Positions 23,581-35,288 of a DNA stretch of 64,000 bases are shown here, in pieces. Made by a program: the position numbers and the translations under genes. Origin of the DNA: Amylostereum areolatum (lineage: Eukaryota > Basidiomycota > Agaricomycetes > Russulales > Stereaceae). The DNA is taken from assembly GCA_012932865.1 (NCBI GenBank), contig SAXG01000060.1, positions 1 to 64,000 on the forward strand, read 5' to 3'. Under the pieces are notes generated by a model that ran no database searches, was not told the DNA's origin, and saw only the letters and a program-made list of their open reading frames with translations. The first letter of the stretch is position 1, and every line of letters begins with the position of its first letter.

Positions 23581-24331
23581 GACGGATGGCACAGGCGTGG
23601 TGGGGCCGGACTTGTGCCGTTTTGAAAGGGCGGAGGGGAGAGGCCGCTCGTGGGACGGAATCTGATGCGGAGGGGGGTGATGTGAGGGTAATAGGACGAG
23701 ATTGGGATTGGGATTCCGGAGGGTGGATGTATGTACATGTATGACGGCACGCGCGCGGTGTAGGTAGTGTGTACCGTAAAACACGAGCCGGCGACGGCAT
23801 GATCTGTGGGGGCGTCGGACGACGAGAAAATAAGACGAAAAAGGAGACGTACGTGGTGCTGAACGAGGGGCACAGTCGTGAACGCGTGCGCGACGGGCGA
23901 GGTGTTGAACGAGCGGGACACGATATATGGGAAGTGCATATACGCACCTTGGCACCTGTCTCGCTGGATCTCGTCCCTCGTGGGACTCGGTCGTACGGCC
24001 TGATCTTCGACGGCGCGTTGGCGTCGAGTTTGGCGGCGTGGAACGAAGTTCCGAGACCAGCGTGGGCGTGTGTTGAAAACTTGAAATCGTCGAGCGCCGG
24101 CTCCGTTCCGTTCCCACTTCCGTTCCGTCGCCGTCCCAATTTCCCGCGCTCACTTTCTCTCTCTCTCTCTCTCCCACTCCACATCCCGCACGCATCCGCC
24201 CCAACCCGGCTATCCCCCGGACGTCCTCGACGGTCCCCGTCCCACCTCCACCATTAAAACATCCCGCCGCCGACGCGATAACCAAGCGTTAGCAAGGTAT
24301 GCAAACGTGATGAAAGGCGGGGCCGTACCTC
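23581..24331. other. Intergenic with a CT microsatellite
   Basis: No exon is supported. A CT dinucleotide run lies at about 24152-24176, part of a pyrimidine-rich stretch that probably belongs to the leader or promoter of the gene starting at 24332. Confidence 0.45.
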
Positions 24332-25141
24332 ATGAGAAGCGCGACGGGTGGCCTCCGAATCCAAGAGTGTGCGCGCGTATCTGGAGGAACGCGAGGTGAG
24401 TAAACGAACGTGCTTCCCCGACCTCGCACTCACCGTCGACAAACCCGACTTCAAGACCATCCAGCCGTCGAATGCGTCGTCTGCGCGCGAGTCGGCCCTC
24501 CCGCGACGCGTCACCGGCCATCCGGTAGCTCGGCATACGACGACCAGTGCGAAAGCGGTGGATTTGCGCACGAGGAATACTGGAGAACGAGGTGAGTACG
24601 CGATGTCGTCCAGCCTGAGTGAACGACCGTACTGACCCTCCGTCCCACCGCCGTCCCCCGTCGCACACCCTCATTCCAACCGGAACCCACGTCCCAGCAC
24701 CGCCCGCCGTGTCCGCACATGCGCAAAGCCGTCGTCGCGCACACGACGCCGACATGCACATCCTGCAACGTTCCGGTCGACGACGGCCACAGGCGGGCCC
24801 CGCTGCATCCAGTACGCGACCTTCCGCGTCCGCCCGTGCGTCACACGATGCGACGTGGACGGTCGCGTTCGACGCACACGGAGCCCCGGAGTCCACGCCC
24901 AAGTCCTGATGCACGGTGAGTGCGTATCCCTCCTCGATGTACGGCCACTCACTGATTGTCCACCGACGAAACAACCGCACGCCGCAGCGGCCGACACCTC
25001 GCAACCTTGTCGGGGACGGTTCCCGCGCGCTGCGTGGAGCGCGGTCAGCAATACGAACGACAGTGGTACGCGAAGCGGCCGTACCTGGCGGGATCCCTGA
25101 GCGCGCGCAAACGACGGCTCGGGAACGTGAGGGATGTCTAA
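24332..25141 (+). CDS. Hypothetical multi-exon protein with paired cysteines
   Basis: I do not recognise this protein. Exon pieces bounded by GT...AG read in order: a start at 24332; an exon (24456-24591) with AVECVVCARVG and ending YDDQCESGGFAHEEYWRTR; an exon (24700-24918) with CPHMRKAVV followed by PTCTSCNVPVDDG; and a last exon with VPARCVERGQQYERQWYAKR ending at 25141. Two CxxC pairs suggest a metal-binding unit. The frame does not carry cleanly from the second to the third exon, so either a donor site is misplaced or a base is missing. The intron sequences are compact and typical of the neighbours. Function unknown. Confidence 0.35.
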
Positions 25142-25522
25142 GAGTGAACACGGTGAGCGCTCAAGGCGAGGACGATACAAACAAGAACTAACCACGCGTT
25201 CAGTGCTGATCGATGCCTGCGCGACGCTATCCTCATCGGTATCTCTTACGCAGATGCTCAGGAGGTGCTCGCTGCGGGGCAGACGCCTCGGCAATTCCTC
25301 TGACATATTCTAGCTGTCACTGGGATCGACGCACAAGGCGGAAGTGAGCAGTTTGAACGGACACCCTTTAGCGAAATGCTCACCGCAAATGACACACTTC
25401 AGTGCATAAAATACCCAGCAACAGTGCTGACCGACACACTCGGGTTCTCTGACCAGTTTAAATGTGAGCCCGAGATCCTGACACATAGCTTGCGGGGGGG
25501 CTGACCTTACCACGGGGATCAT
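25142..25522. other. Gap, no gene supported
   Basis: A 70-codon frame on - (25310-25522) encodes a Cys-containing peptide with GT/AG-like boundaries, but nothing supports it as a gene. Confidence 0.3.
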
Positions 25523-25964
25523 TGTTGTGATCCTCCGTCACTGTTTCTCAGGTTTATTTCACATAAAAACAACACCGTCGTAAGGACAGCATCGCCAAGG
25601 TGACGGTACTGTATGCTAAATGAGACAGAGAGCAGAGGTAGGTGAAGTAGAGCTGAGGACGGATGCAGGAGACATGAGGGGTGCAGGAGTGCCGACGAGC
25701 TTGCATGCCCCCGTGGCTCCTTATTTATACATGCTCGGTGCTTCCTAGCACCAAAGTGCCGGAACTGTTTCGGCACGGTCCCGCTGGTGTGACTCCGGTC
25801 ACCAAGTGTGATGTGAAAGAGAAGCTGCACCTCAAGGTAACCTGAAGCGAGCTCCGTGTCACCTTTTGCGGGCATGATGTCCGGGACTGGGCTCCGAAGA
25901 AGGATTCTCGGGCCAGGTTGGCGAGGGATGGAGATGGCAGGCCTGGCTAGGATTTCCTGTGCCA
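25523..25964 (-). mobile_element. Solo-LTR-like element
   Basis: On the minus strand a 442-base block begins TGGCACAGG and ends CACAACA (TG...CA). It has a TATAAATAAGG box about 235 bases in and an AATAAA signal about 170 bases further, the spacing of an LTR with U3, R and U5. No internal retrotransposon coding sequence adjoins either side, hence solo. I did not find a clean 4-6-base target duplication: the flanks read ...GATCAT and TTTGAAG... on the plus strand. The exact ends are therefore uncertain and the call rests on the signal arrangement. Confidence 0.4.
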
Positions 25965-28780
25965 TTTGAAGCAACTATACATTTCTCGGCCCCTTCATTT
26001 GGAAAGTGAATGAGAACCACAATAGGTTTGTTTGCACATAACTTGCCGACTTGAGATTGTGCGGTTTGCAGCACGCATCTTCGAAATGTGCTTTCTGGGC
26101 TTGAAACCCGCATACTACAGAAGCCTGGAAAGGTCTGCATCCATTTTCGAGCACCGAGAATCTTGTATTTCAAGGCCGCAGCTGCCCTCTTTCCAGGGGC
26201 AATAGTGCACGATCCTGTTGCACCGTGCACGCAGCTGCAATGGCACTATTTCTACTTGATGTAGCGCAACTGTCCCAAAAAACCGATCCCAATTCAAATC
26301 TTATGCTCCGATCTTCAGCACTTTCAAAGCCCCTGAGGGTTTCTGAATGTACTTCCCATTGTTTGTTATCCCTGCCTTGCTGCTCATTTTTTGAGAGCTG
26401 ATCGGAGACAACACAGAACAATGTTGGAGGATATGGTTGGCTTGACATTCCGTGTGCCGACAATGGACACTTTCCTGGAGATCTCACCCCGGGCATTAAG
26501 TGGCAATCTGCGTCCGGCTAGGCGCTGGAGATACATCAGAAGTACTACCTTTACATCGCCTAAACAGTCCGGAGGGCACTTATTGTAAATATTAAATTCT
26601 CGGGACCTTCAAACTGGGATCACTAGGTATCTTATACTATTTATTTATTATTTCTGACCTCATCGTCTGTTGAGCCCATGCAAATAAGTTGTTCACGTGG
26701 AATCCACGCGGGTTCCTGCAGGTCGGTGAAAGATCCTCTTTGCGATTGGTCCGTGGATCTGCGCAGATCGATCTCAGATAAGTCATTCACAACATCAGCA
26801 AGCTAGGGCATGAAGACGACTGAAAGGACTCGTTTCGGTGAGGTCTTCGGAATCAATATGCGGTCTTACAAACAGGTCCTTTGCTACACATGCTCCCCGG
26901 CCGGCCGAGGAGTGGCAATTCAAACCTTTGAAAGACCTTCCACAGAGAACGCGAAGGTTTTGGGATTATCTCATTTAGAATACCACCCGAAACGCGTACG
27001 CAAATCTCGGAAATAAGTTTTTTCACAGACCTATCGCCTGCCGCGCCGATGCCACACGAACGATTTCTTTGCAAAGGCGAGCCCAGTCCTTCCGTGTCAA
27101 TCTAAAATAATTTATTTCCAAGTCCTCTTCACATCAGCATCCAGCGCCAGCCCTCAGCGCCAGCACCAGCCCTCAGCACCAGTACCAGCATCAGCGCATC
27201 AGTTTCCAGAACTAGCTCTCGGCGCCAGAGTCAGAGCCAGCGCAATAGCGCATCGTCGTCAGCGCGTCGACGTTGTCAGCGCTAGCGCTTCGCCGCCAGC
27301 CCTCCTCCCTAGCGCTAGTGCCAGCGCATCAGCGCATCCATGGTCAGCGCGTCGACGTCGTCAAGGCTAATCAATATGATTGTGCATGGCGTGTACACGG
27401 AGTAAGAAAGAAAATGAAGCGGATACAAAACCTGTGGATGCTGAGGATGCGCGTGGGGAGCGACGACATGAAGTGGACTTGGGGATCCTGTATTCGCGCA
27501 AGGCCAACGTCGCAGATCCGGGGGGGGGGCAGGAGAGACGGATGAATGAGGGCTGGATGCGCACCGTCAGGTCGCAGTTTTGGTTGACGAGGATGTTGCT
27601 GGGTTTCTGTGGCAATGTAAGGTTTGGAAAAACGCGTGAGGCGGATTGACGCACGAGGTTCTGGTACGAATATTAAATAAATTGCGGTCGAGAGGTGAGC
27701 AGGCGATGGAGGTCGATGCGGGGTCCTACATGTCCTCTGATGGCGATATGAACAAGTCGCTGAGACTGATGATCTGTCGGGAAGGTTAGGCGCCAAATCG
27801 GTCGAGCGACAACAAAGGGGGGTACGAATGTTTTCGTGGGTAATGTGCTTGAGGAGTTTGAGTTCGCGATAGGTGCGCTAGCTGAGGACCGGGGTGCTGA
27901 ACGGTTTCATGACTTTCTTCACGGCGACGGACGCCTGTGAGCTGATCCTTCGCCGGACTGTGAACGAAAAGGAATCATCGTCCGCGTTGTCGGGCTGAAG
28001 GCGACGGCAGCAACTAGGAATTCGTTCACAACGCTTCCTAGCTCGCCGCGCTCGGGAAATGCGGAAAAGGGGTTCCGTATAAGCGAGAAAGCTCACCAGA
28101 CCAGGCCAAATGCGCCTGGGGAAGCGACAAGGAAAAGGTCAGCGACTGAAAACCCCCGTCGGCAAAGATCGCCACGCACCCATGCCCACTAGTTGGAGAT
28201 CAACCTATCGGGTTATGACCTGTGGTCGAGCGCTGTGTGAGAGTCCTAGAAGAGTGCGAGGCGGGAGAGACGGACCTCAAAAGAGGTACCAAGCATGCTC
28301 AGTGTGATGGTGTTCTGGGGGGTGAACTCGATCGCTCTGTAGGTTTTAGAGCGTTGCGAGCAGGTTGGGGCGGTCAACAGAAGTCGATGGCCGCGAGCGA
28401 GAGAGCTAAGGGGTAAGAGGAGAGGAAGTCGTAGTTGGGAGTCGAAGAGGAAGGTGCAAGTGAGTCGGATACTAATAGTAATAGGCCGTCGCAGGGGCAC
28501 TTGCCGACGTCATCTCAGATGTTCTTTTTTCCGCCACATGGTCGTATGTTTCGCACAAGACCCTTCTTCGACGTAGAAAGACGCTCACTTTCTCATCACA
28601 CAACGCATCGGGAAAGCATACAGAATGTGTGGTATTTCGTAGTACGGATGTATAAACTACAATAATTGGATAAGGGGAACGGCGTCGCGGGCCATGAAAC
28701 CTGCGCTCAGGCCCCAACGGGGTGCAGGGAGGATAAACGACTTCGGCGGTTGTCGCGTGAGGAGCACTGACACTGTTGAT
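25965..28780. other. AT-richer, gene-poor stretch
   Basis: Base composition drops clearly compared with the first 24 kb. I find no exon chain with motif support on either strand. Short open frames exist (for example around 27371-27796 and 27878-28096 on -), but their translations are low in structure. AT-rich stretches lie at about 26580-26660 and 27095-27120. A degenerate repeat block occupies 27130-27360. Confidence 0.4.
27130..27360 (+). repeat. Degenerate CAGCGC/CAGCRC-type repeat block
   Basis: About 230 bases are built from variants of CAGCGCCAG, CAGCACCAG, CAGCGCATCAG and GTCAGCGCGTCGACGTCG. The last one occurs twice (near 27257 and 27342). It has no coding frame of note. Confidence 0.75.
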
Positions 28781-28837
28781 AGGGAGAACATAGCTCTCCT
28801 CATCGCCCCCGTCGGCCACGGCGTTGAACTCTCCGTC

Positions 28838-30586
28838 AGCAGGCCCAGCGTCTCCGTGTCCATCCACGAGCATCCTCAACCTCCCGTCCGGATCCAGTCC
28901 CGACTCCCAACCCCGCCTCGCTCGCCCTCGCCGCCTTCTCCGTCGGCGGCACCCCAAACATCGTCTCGTCCGGCAGCTCCCCGCCCTCCCTCCATTCCCT
29001 CATCATCAACGACTCCACAAAATCGTTCGACACCGACAGGCTGCGCGCGAACGGGTGTACGGGTGCGCGCCCGCGTCGTCGTACCCGGACATGTTGCTGG
29101 AGGTGTTCGAGGAGCCGGAGGACGCGTCCGAGTCCGAGTCGGCGCCGCGCGCGCGGGAGGCGAGGAGGAAGGCCGCGAAGGGGTGCGTCGAGTTGTTCGG
29201 CTCGTTAAAGCCGAGTGAGTCGTCGTTTCGGAGGTGGGCGTGCGGGGTGGGTTCCTCGGAGTAGTGGTAGTAGGGTGGGTCCGGGGTCACTGGGAGGGTT
29301 ATGGGTGGGGGTGGGGGTGGGGGTGCGAGCAAGGAGTGGGGTGCGAGCAAGGAGAAGGGTCCGGGAGCAGAGGTGTAGTGGGACGGGTTGGATAGCGGAG
29401 CGGGGGCCTGTCGACGCGGAGGACGGCTCTTGGCGGTGCACGAGCGAGTTGACACGGCGAAGGAGGCTGTCTAGTGTAGAGAGAATGATGAGATAACGTT
29501 AAGAAGCGGGACAAGACGAGGAGAAGACGATCGAGAAAGGAGATTGAAAAATCGACCTTGAGACTCCAGGACCGATGGGAAAAGGTGATATTGGAGAGAT
29601 GGAGAAGGAAAGAGGGGAATTCCACGGAAAGGAGTGCGAAAGCAAGATATTGGGAAGACGAAAGGGGTGAAGGGGTTTGTGATGGCCAGGGGTCGGGCGC
29701 GAACGTGTGGCGAATATGAAGTCGGACGAAGTTGGAGAGAGAGAGACGTAGGATTCTCACATCGACGCTTAAGAATCGCAGTGGCGCGAGCGTTGTCCGG
29801 GTCTTGAGTACTGAGTCCTCGCTCTCTATCCCCCCTCCGCAACAGGCGACCCTTCTGATACCTCCTGCCCCATCACTCGAGCGCAAGCTCGCCGAGAAGT
29901 AGCTGTGGGGAAGCACGCTGCGCGACATGCTCTCGAGCGTAAAGGCCAAGCGCGGCGCCGACTACCTTGCGGCCTAACTCGTTGATTTGGGCCCGAGACC
30001 GAGCGCGAGCGCGCATTGTCGTAGGCCTGATGGGAGAGGCGGACAGGCGCGGAGATGGGGGAGAGGGTGGGAGAGGAGACGCGTGCGTGCGTGCGTCGAG
30101 AACAGATCGCGCGAAAGACGTTGAGCACGGGACGGTAGGAGTCCTGGCGGGAACGAAAGCGACGGGAAAAGCACGGCGCCATTGTTGTCGAGGTAGAGAT
30201 GGTCTGCGCGCGGTGATGGTGGTGGTAGGAGGGAGGGGATAAGTGAGTTTGGTCGAGTTTCCGAGCCTCGGAGACTTCGTCTCCGTCGCCTTACAAGCGT
30301 GATGTCCTTTGGGGAGGGGTCCAGCTTTGGTGAGGGAGAGAGGAGGGTGTCCACCCTCGAGCATGCCGGTACCACTAATACTTGAACGAGGAGCCGAAGA
30401 GCGGGCTCGCGATGGGGGGGAGACCGAAGTACTTGTGGGGCCAGAGAGATGGTTGGTGAAGGAGGAGGGGTGCCGAATGAGGGCGGCTGTCGTCGCGCTG
30501 GTTTGGGAGAGGAAGTCTGCGTCGTCGTCGAGGGAGGAGGGAAGACTGCGGTATGAATTGAGGGAAGACGCGCAAATATAAGACAT
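28838..30586 (-). CDS. Hypothetical Ser/Pro-rich protein, multi-exon, one frame break
   Basis: The chosen start at 30586 begins MSYICASSLNSYRSLPSSLDD and continues through a Ser/Thr-rich stretch to a GT donor near 30296. Later exons include a segment around 29770-29890 (SASLRSSDGAGGIRRV) and an exon from about 29470 to 28838. That last exon has a Pro run (encoded by the G-rich repeat at 29303), PYYHYSEEPTPHAHLRNDD, NEPNNSTHPFAAFLLASRA, an acidic Ser/Asp run, and then SVSNDFVESLMMREWREGG. Near 29050 the conserved-looking text jumps by one base. Low-complexity and acidic Ser content suggest a regulatory, largely disordered protein; no domain was recognised. The exon chain is incomplete and the C-terminus after about 28840 is uncertain. 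Confidence 0.4.
29303..29358 (+). repeat. G-rich tract (GGGGT)n and 18-base tandem repeat
   Basis: Four or more G runs of 4-5 separated by single T (29303-29324) are followed by two copies of an 18-base unit starting GTGCGAGCAAGGAG (29323-29340 and 29341-29358). On the minus strand this codes for a Pro-rich segment. Confidence 0.8.
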
Positions 30587-30796
30587 CGGGGACGCGGCGC
30601 GAGAGACTTCCCGCTTGCTCTCGACAACCACTTAACACACACTCTTCTCCGTCCTCTTACTCTTGCCCTCTCTCCTGCCCTTCCTCTTACTCTCCCGCTT
30701 CATCGGGTTCCACGCCCCCTCCAAACATCATCTCCTGTTTTCTGGTGAGATTCCGTATTCACACCTTATGATTATTGAGCTTACCTTGCTATACAG

Positions 30797-31152
30797 ATGC
30801 CTCCGAAATTCACCATCTCAAAAAGGGCTCTAGGGAAGCTGGTGGCCTGCATGCAAGAGGTGAGTATAATCGCGAACATTTTGCTACACTTCACTGACTT
30901 TCTTTCAAGCATGGCGCCTACAATAAGGTCGCCTCTAGCATTGCGACGGCAAAGCCTGGCTCGCTCGCCTGGCGTCCACCGCGCAACAGCGGGGTCCCCT
31001 TCCGACTCGTCCACGGCGAGATCTTCAGCAGGGGATCGTCCCAATTGAGGAACGTCGTCCTTCGGGATGAGGACGACGAGAAAAGAGGCGTCGCTGAACT
31101 CCCGGTGGCGAACATGACCCCCGACGTCTTCATTGGTGAATTCAAGGAGTAA
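30797..31152 (+). CDS. Small hypothetical protein, two exons
   Basis: The ATG at 30797 directly follows a CAG acceptor-like end, suggesting a leader intron. The first coding exon (MPPKFTISKRALGKLVACMQ) ends at a GTGAGT donor near 30860. The intron is about 50 bases and the frame continues HGAYNKVASSIATAKPGSLA to EFKE and a stop at 31152. The roughly 98-residue product has no signal peptide, no membrane segment and no domain I recognise; it is basic at the start and acidic at the end. The clean splice join and lack of stops argue that it is real. Its function is unknown. Confidence 0.5.
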
Positions 31153-31179
31153 TCGGGGCGCCGGAAATAGTCGGGGGGG

Positions 31180-32690
31180 GTGTTTGTTGATCATGCTCTT
31201 TGTGTGTAGTTTGCGAGCTGGCTGGATTGATCTGTTTGAGTGCTCCTAGGTAAAAATCAGCTCGCGACAGCCGATTGAGGATGGGCAACGGTAAACAATG
31301 CTGTGGGTAGCAACAGTATAGGAAGAATACGATATATTTCTCGATGTCGACGTCCAGTACCGACCCCTTACATAGCACAGGAAATCCCGGGTTAAGTTCG
31401 TCGTTCTGACCTCTCCTTCTTGACAGACTCGAAATCCGAGCCCTGGATCGATCGGCGCGGACCATACTCCCGAAACAGTGGCGTAACAGAAAGGTATCTT
31501 CACCCTCACGAAGTTCCGCTCTCTGCACATCCTATAAACGAAAAATGAAGAGGTCAGCTTTGAGAAAATGCTCCCTAGAGCTCAAAAAAAAAACGAACCT
31601 ACGAACGAGAAGTAACCCCTTGCTGACAACGTGAATCAGTTTGCTGCCTTGTCACATGCCTTCGACCTGGCGGGCAGACCGCCTCGCCGAGCCGCGGGCG
31701 GACGCAAGATGTATGTCAGAAACTAATGCTGCACGACGAAGGTGAAGACGTACGAGATGGAGAATCTTGCTGGCGACGACAAGGTTGCGTAAGCTGTTCA
31801 TAAATTCCTCGGGAACATTTCGAGGAGCGAGGCCAAGTTCATGATGACGGCGTAGCCGGCGAGACATTCCGACACTCCGACGTCGAGCATGTGAAGCTCT
31901 CAACAGTCTTGCGCTATAGCATCAGAGCTTCGATGAGTAAAAAGTCAAGGATGGACTATACTTTCAAGGTGGGATTCTCCAGTAGGAATTCGTGCTCTCG
32001 AGAGATCGATGCAATGAAAAGCACCATTTTCATCCTCACCAAGTCCTACTCTCAACATGTCCTATGAATGTAACAGGGATGAGTAAGCCTTTCGCAAATG
32101 CTCCCCGGAGCCCGAAAGAACAAACCTAGGGATCGTACGAGGGTGTGTGAGATACTGATCACGGTGTTTCCCTCTAATCACCGTACTTGCTGGAATTCCT
32201 AGACATCTTCGATTATCGCGTTGCATCGAGTCCAAGGATGATGTCGCCCGAGAAGATCTGTCGACGACTGTCATGCTGCCTTCAAATACCATGTTCGTCC
32301 TGGAGGCGGTTTGGTAACAGATCGTCCTATTGATGGTAAGTAAGCCAATGTCCGTAATGGCCAGTAAATAAACTTACTAGCAGTGTTGCCGCCCCCTCGT
32401 CTTGTGCTTCCAGCAGCTTGGTAGGTAATGCCCCGCGAGATGACAACGTCGCGAGTCGTGTCAAGAGAACGGACTCCACCCCCGGTATCCCGGGTATACT
32501 TGATATCTTGCTCCGCGGATTTCGATGCCACTGGTGAAAGAGTCCTGGGATCACATACGGACGCGGGGGGTTCGGACGTGGTGGGGTGTTTGCCTGTAAC
32601 ATACCCAGTAAGTATTCGGCTTCATCAGATAAAATTGGAGATCGCAACGTTAACACGAGGAAGATAGACGTAGGCCATAAGGAACGCACC
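31180..32690 (-). CDS. Possible multi-exon hypothetical gene, or tandem relic
   Basis: On - several protein-like segments are bounded by splice-like ends: around 32410-32540 (RDTGGGVRSLDTTRDVV...), 32190-32330, 31975-32045 (DMLRVGLGEDENGAFH), 31740-31880 (a stretch with RNVPEEFMNSLRNLVVASK) and 31280-31530 (DVQRAELREGEDTFLL...). Two of these exons follow introns that resemble each other over about 80 bases (31531-31612 and 32064-32140), suggesting duplication inside the locus. I could not join all pieces in frame and recognise no family. It may be a decayed tandem duplicate rather than a working gene. Confidence 0.22.
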
Positions 32691-32699
32691 CACAGCACG

Positions 32700-33490
32700 A
32701 CGCACGAATTCCCCTATATTTCACGGTCACAAGTATATGTTTCATCGACGAGCCAAAGGCAAACCAGCCGTCCTACGACGGATCCCCATTGAAGAAGCAC
32801 GCTGTCCAAACTAACCCGAGCCAAACGCAGCAGCAGATGCAAAACGTGGGCGGTACACCGTGTCGATGCCCATTGAGTACACCCAACTCGACCTGGATGT
32901 GTGACGAGGATATCGGCGATTGGTGATGGGAAAAGTACAACTGTAAGGACGGACGGCGCAAGGCTCGAAATACTGACTGCTGACTAATCCCCACGACCGG
33001 ATCCGGCCTCCCCGAGTCCCGGTATAATGCTGTACATATATATTGCTGCGTTACACACGCTCGTACGAATCTACATGCGAGTCACCATGCTATATATCGC
33101 CAGCCGGTCTATATCCATCATGATGTCTCCTTCTCTACTAGGCGTCTCCTGTATCAGCGATCTGCGATCATGAACAAACAGATCCAGCACAGCATCGGCA
33201 ACACGGCATTCAAGCCTGGGCAGACAGCGAATGGCTTACGAGGACAGGAGCAGGTTCGGGACAGCCGGAGGATGGCGTGGCGGGAAAGGAGGAAGATATG
33301 GACGGTGTGGACTTCTTCGGGGCGGGGGGACAGGGAGGAAGAGGAGGAGGGGTGACACTCAATGACCTTCACGAGGTCGACAAACCAGCGAACAGGAAGG
33401 ATATCAGCGACGAGGTTTGTCAGGATGTGAGTGACTTGGATTCCGGATTCGAATCAGCTATCCGACGGCTTGCCAAAATATGACGATGCT
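32700..33490. other. Gap, no gene supported
   Basis: Short + frames near 33170-33480 have acidic, protein-like composition but no start, splice chain or motif that I can support. AT-rich patches occur near 33030-33110. Confidence 0.35.
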
Positions 33491-33494
33491 CACC

Positions 33495-35288
33495 TCAGGT
33501 AGGCACCGTCCACGCCCGGCACACTGAACCACCGCATTGACCTATGTACCCGCCGTAGCTGGCGCATTCAAGGTAAGGAAGCCTAAACGTCCGCATCGCT
33601 AATACGAAGGTCATCATAACGCCCAATGTGACATAATCTCCGGCTGTGAGTGTTTGCTTCCCGCGAGCCTTCTTCAAGACGACAGTCGCGACGTTGAACC
33701 ATGACACTGCGTGCCAAACCCACGCGAGTTTGACGTATCCAACGAAGACGATGATAAGGGTGCTTTGGATAGCCTCTTCCAACAACCATCGAGGTGCAGT
33801 CCACGCCAGTTGCCAGGAGTTCACGAGTGTCCGCAGGCCCACCAGCGTGGATGCCGTGCCACGCCACAGCATCCATGATATGACTCCATGGTAGGCAAGC
33901 ACGTACGCCGGACGAAAGTACCCTACATCGAAGAACAACCGGCGACGAATGTGTTCGATGTTCATCCGAAGAAGGACAATATGTTCAGAAAGGACAACGA
34001 CACGAGCCAGGCCGGATAATAAAGGCAGAGTCTTGAAGGTGGATATGTGATGCTGGGCGCCGTATGCCCTGGCATACTTGACAAGCAATGCAATTCGGTC
34101 GGTGCAGATGGCGCACAACCAGTAGATGCCGTATGTCATATTCAGATAAATCCTTCGTATTTGGGATAGTTCGTCCCGTATCCTATCAGTGACTCGGTAG
34201 TCAGGCCTTCTGATAGCTCGCTCAATCGAAATGATGGAACTCACGAAAAATCATATCTGGACGAACGTTCGTCGCCCGCGACCCGGAGCTCGCCAGAGAG
34301 AGACCTGCATACTGGTGTAGGTAGAAAAAGAAAGTGAAAACGACGATGACGTACGAGCAGAAGTCGGCAGCGAAATATATATATATATTGATTTGCAAGA
34401 GCTCCGTTTTAAGACGATGCAATTGAGGGAAGAAATTTTGCAAATCCGAGCACACCCGAGCGGCAGTATAGACGAAAGACGCGGTCAGTTTCCGTGACAT
34501 GTTTGTAGCGTTTTGACGGAGGCTGTTTCCTGCGAGAGATGTCTGAGACGCTTGACTTCGGTAAGTCCTAGGTGAAGCGAGTCCGTGATCTGTCGCCTCT
34601 CGAAGCGTATCTTCGTTGGCGCCGAGTTGGTCGGTATCATTGACGTTTGGGTCAGGACAACCTAGGGAGTACTCTGGCGCCCGCTCCGGAATGCTAGGCT
34701 CGGCGTCTGGAGGTGTATTTGCCGTCGCATCAACCAAGTTTCGTGAGCTTGAGAATACTTCCGGTTGAAGGCTGTAACGACAAGGGAGAAAGGCAAGTCA
34801 AGGTGATGGAGCGACATAAGAAGCTGAAGAGGAGCAGTTTTACCGTATAGCTTCCGCCGTGCTGTCCACCCTTTCGGAGCTCTCACCGAGATCATCGAGA
34901 TCATCAGTCTGCGGCGCCACGCGGAGAACGTCACTACGACTGCCAGCCTGAGTAGGAATCTCACGCACAGTGCCGCCCTCCTGCCAGCCTTCTGTGAACC
35001 TGATGGTGGTTCTCGTGCCTTGCGGGGCGTCGAGATGAATGGTCTACTGTTGGTTAACCGATAATTCCGCTAAGATACTGACTAGAGTCACAGACACACC
35101 TTCGACTCCTGCAACCCCTTCAATAGCATGTTTGTCACTTTGTTCAGCTTAATCTGTCGTTCGAGTTCTCCTCTGACGGCCGCAAGCTCTTTCCGGAGCT
35201 TCGCGAGCTCCGTATCATCTGCATCTTCACAGTTCGTTGGTTTCTGATGGGCTACATTTGGTGGCGGAACCATGGCAGTGGCTTTCAT
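33495..35288 (-). CDS. Hypothetical coiled-coil membrane protein, multi-exon
   Basis: I do not recognise the family. From the ATG at 35288 the first exon encodes a short helix-forming segment (ELAKLRKELAAVRGELERQ) typical of a coiled coil. After an intron the second exon reads TIHLDAPQGTRTTIRFTEGW to ERVDSTAEAIR; the third starts around 34763 with LQPEVFSSSRNLVDAT and a Ser/Asp-rich stretch. Later exons (34380-33495) are strongly hydrophobic: IYIYFAADFCSYVIVVFTFF, NMTYGIYWLCAICTD, AYVLAYHGVISWMLW, STLIIVFVGYVKLAWVWH and a last helix with YVTLGVMMTFVLAM. Several transmembrane segments are therefore likely. The join near 34220-34250 is unresolved. A possible non-coding first exon lies near 35400. 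It shares strand and general layout with the next gene at 35606. Confidence 0.5.

Noticed and set aside
25310..25522. Cys-rich 70-codon frame considered as a hydrophobin or secreted peptide
   Set aside because: Cysteine spacing does not fit hydrophobins, there is no signal peptide, and the frame crosses splice-like sites.
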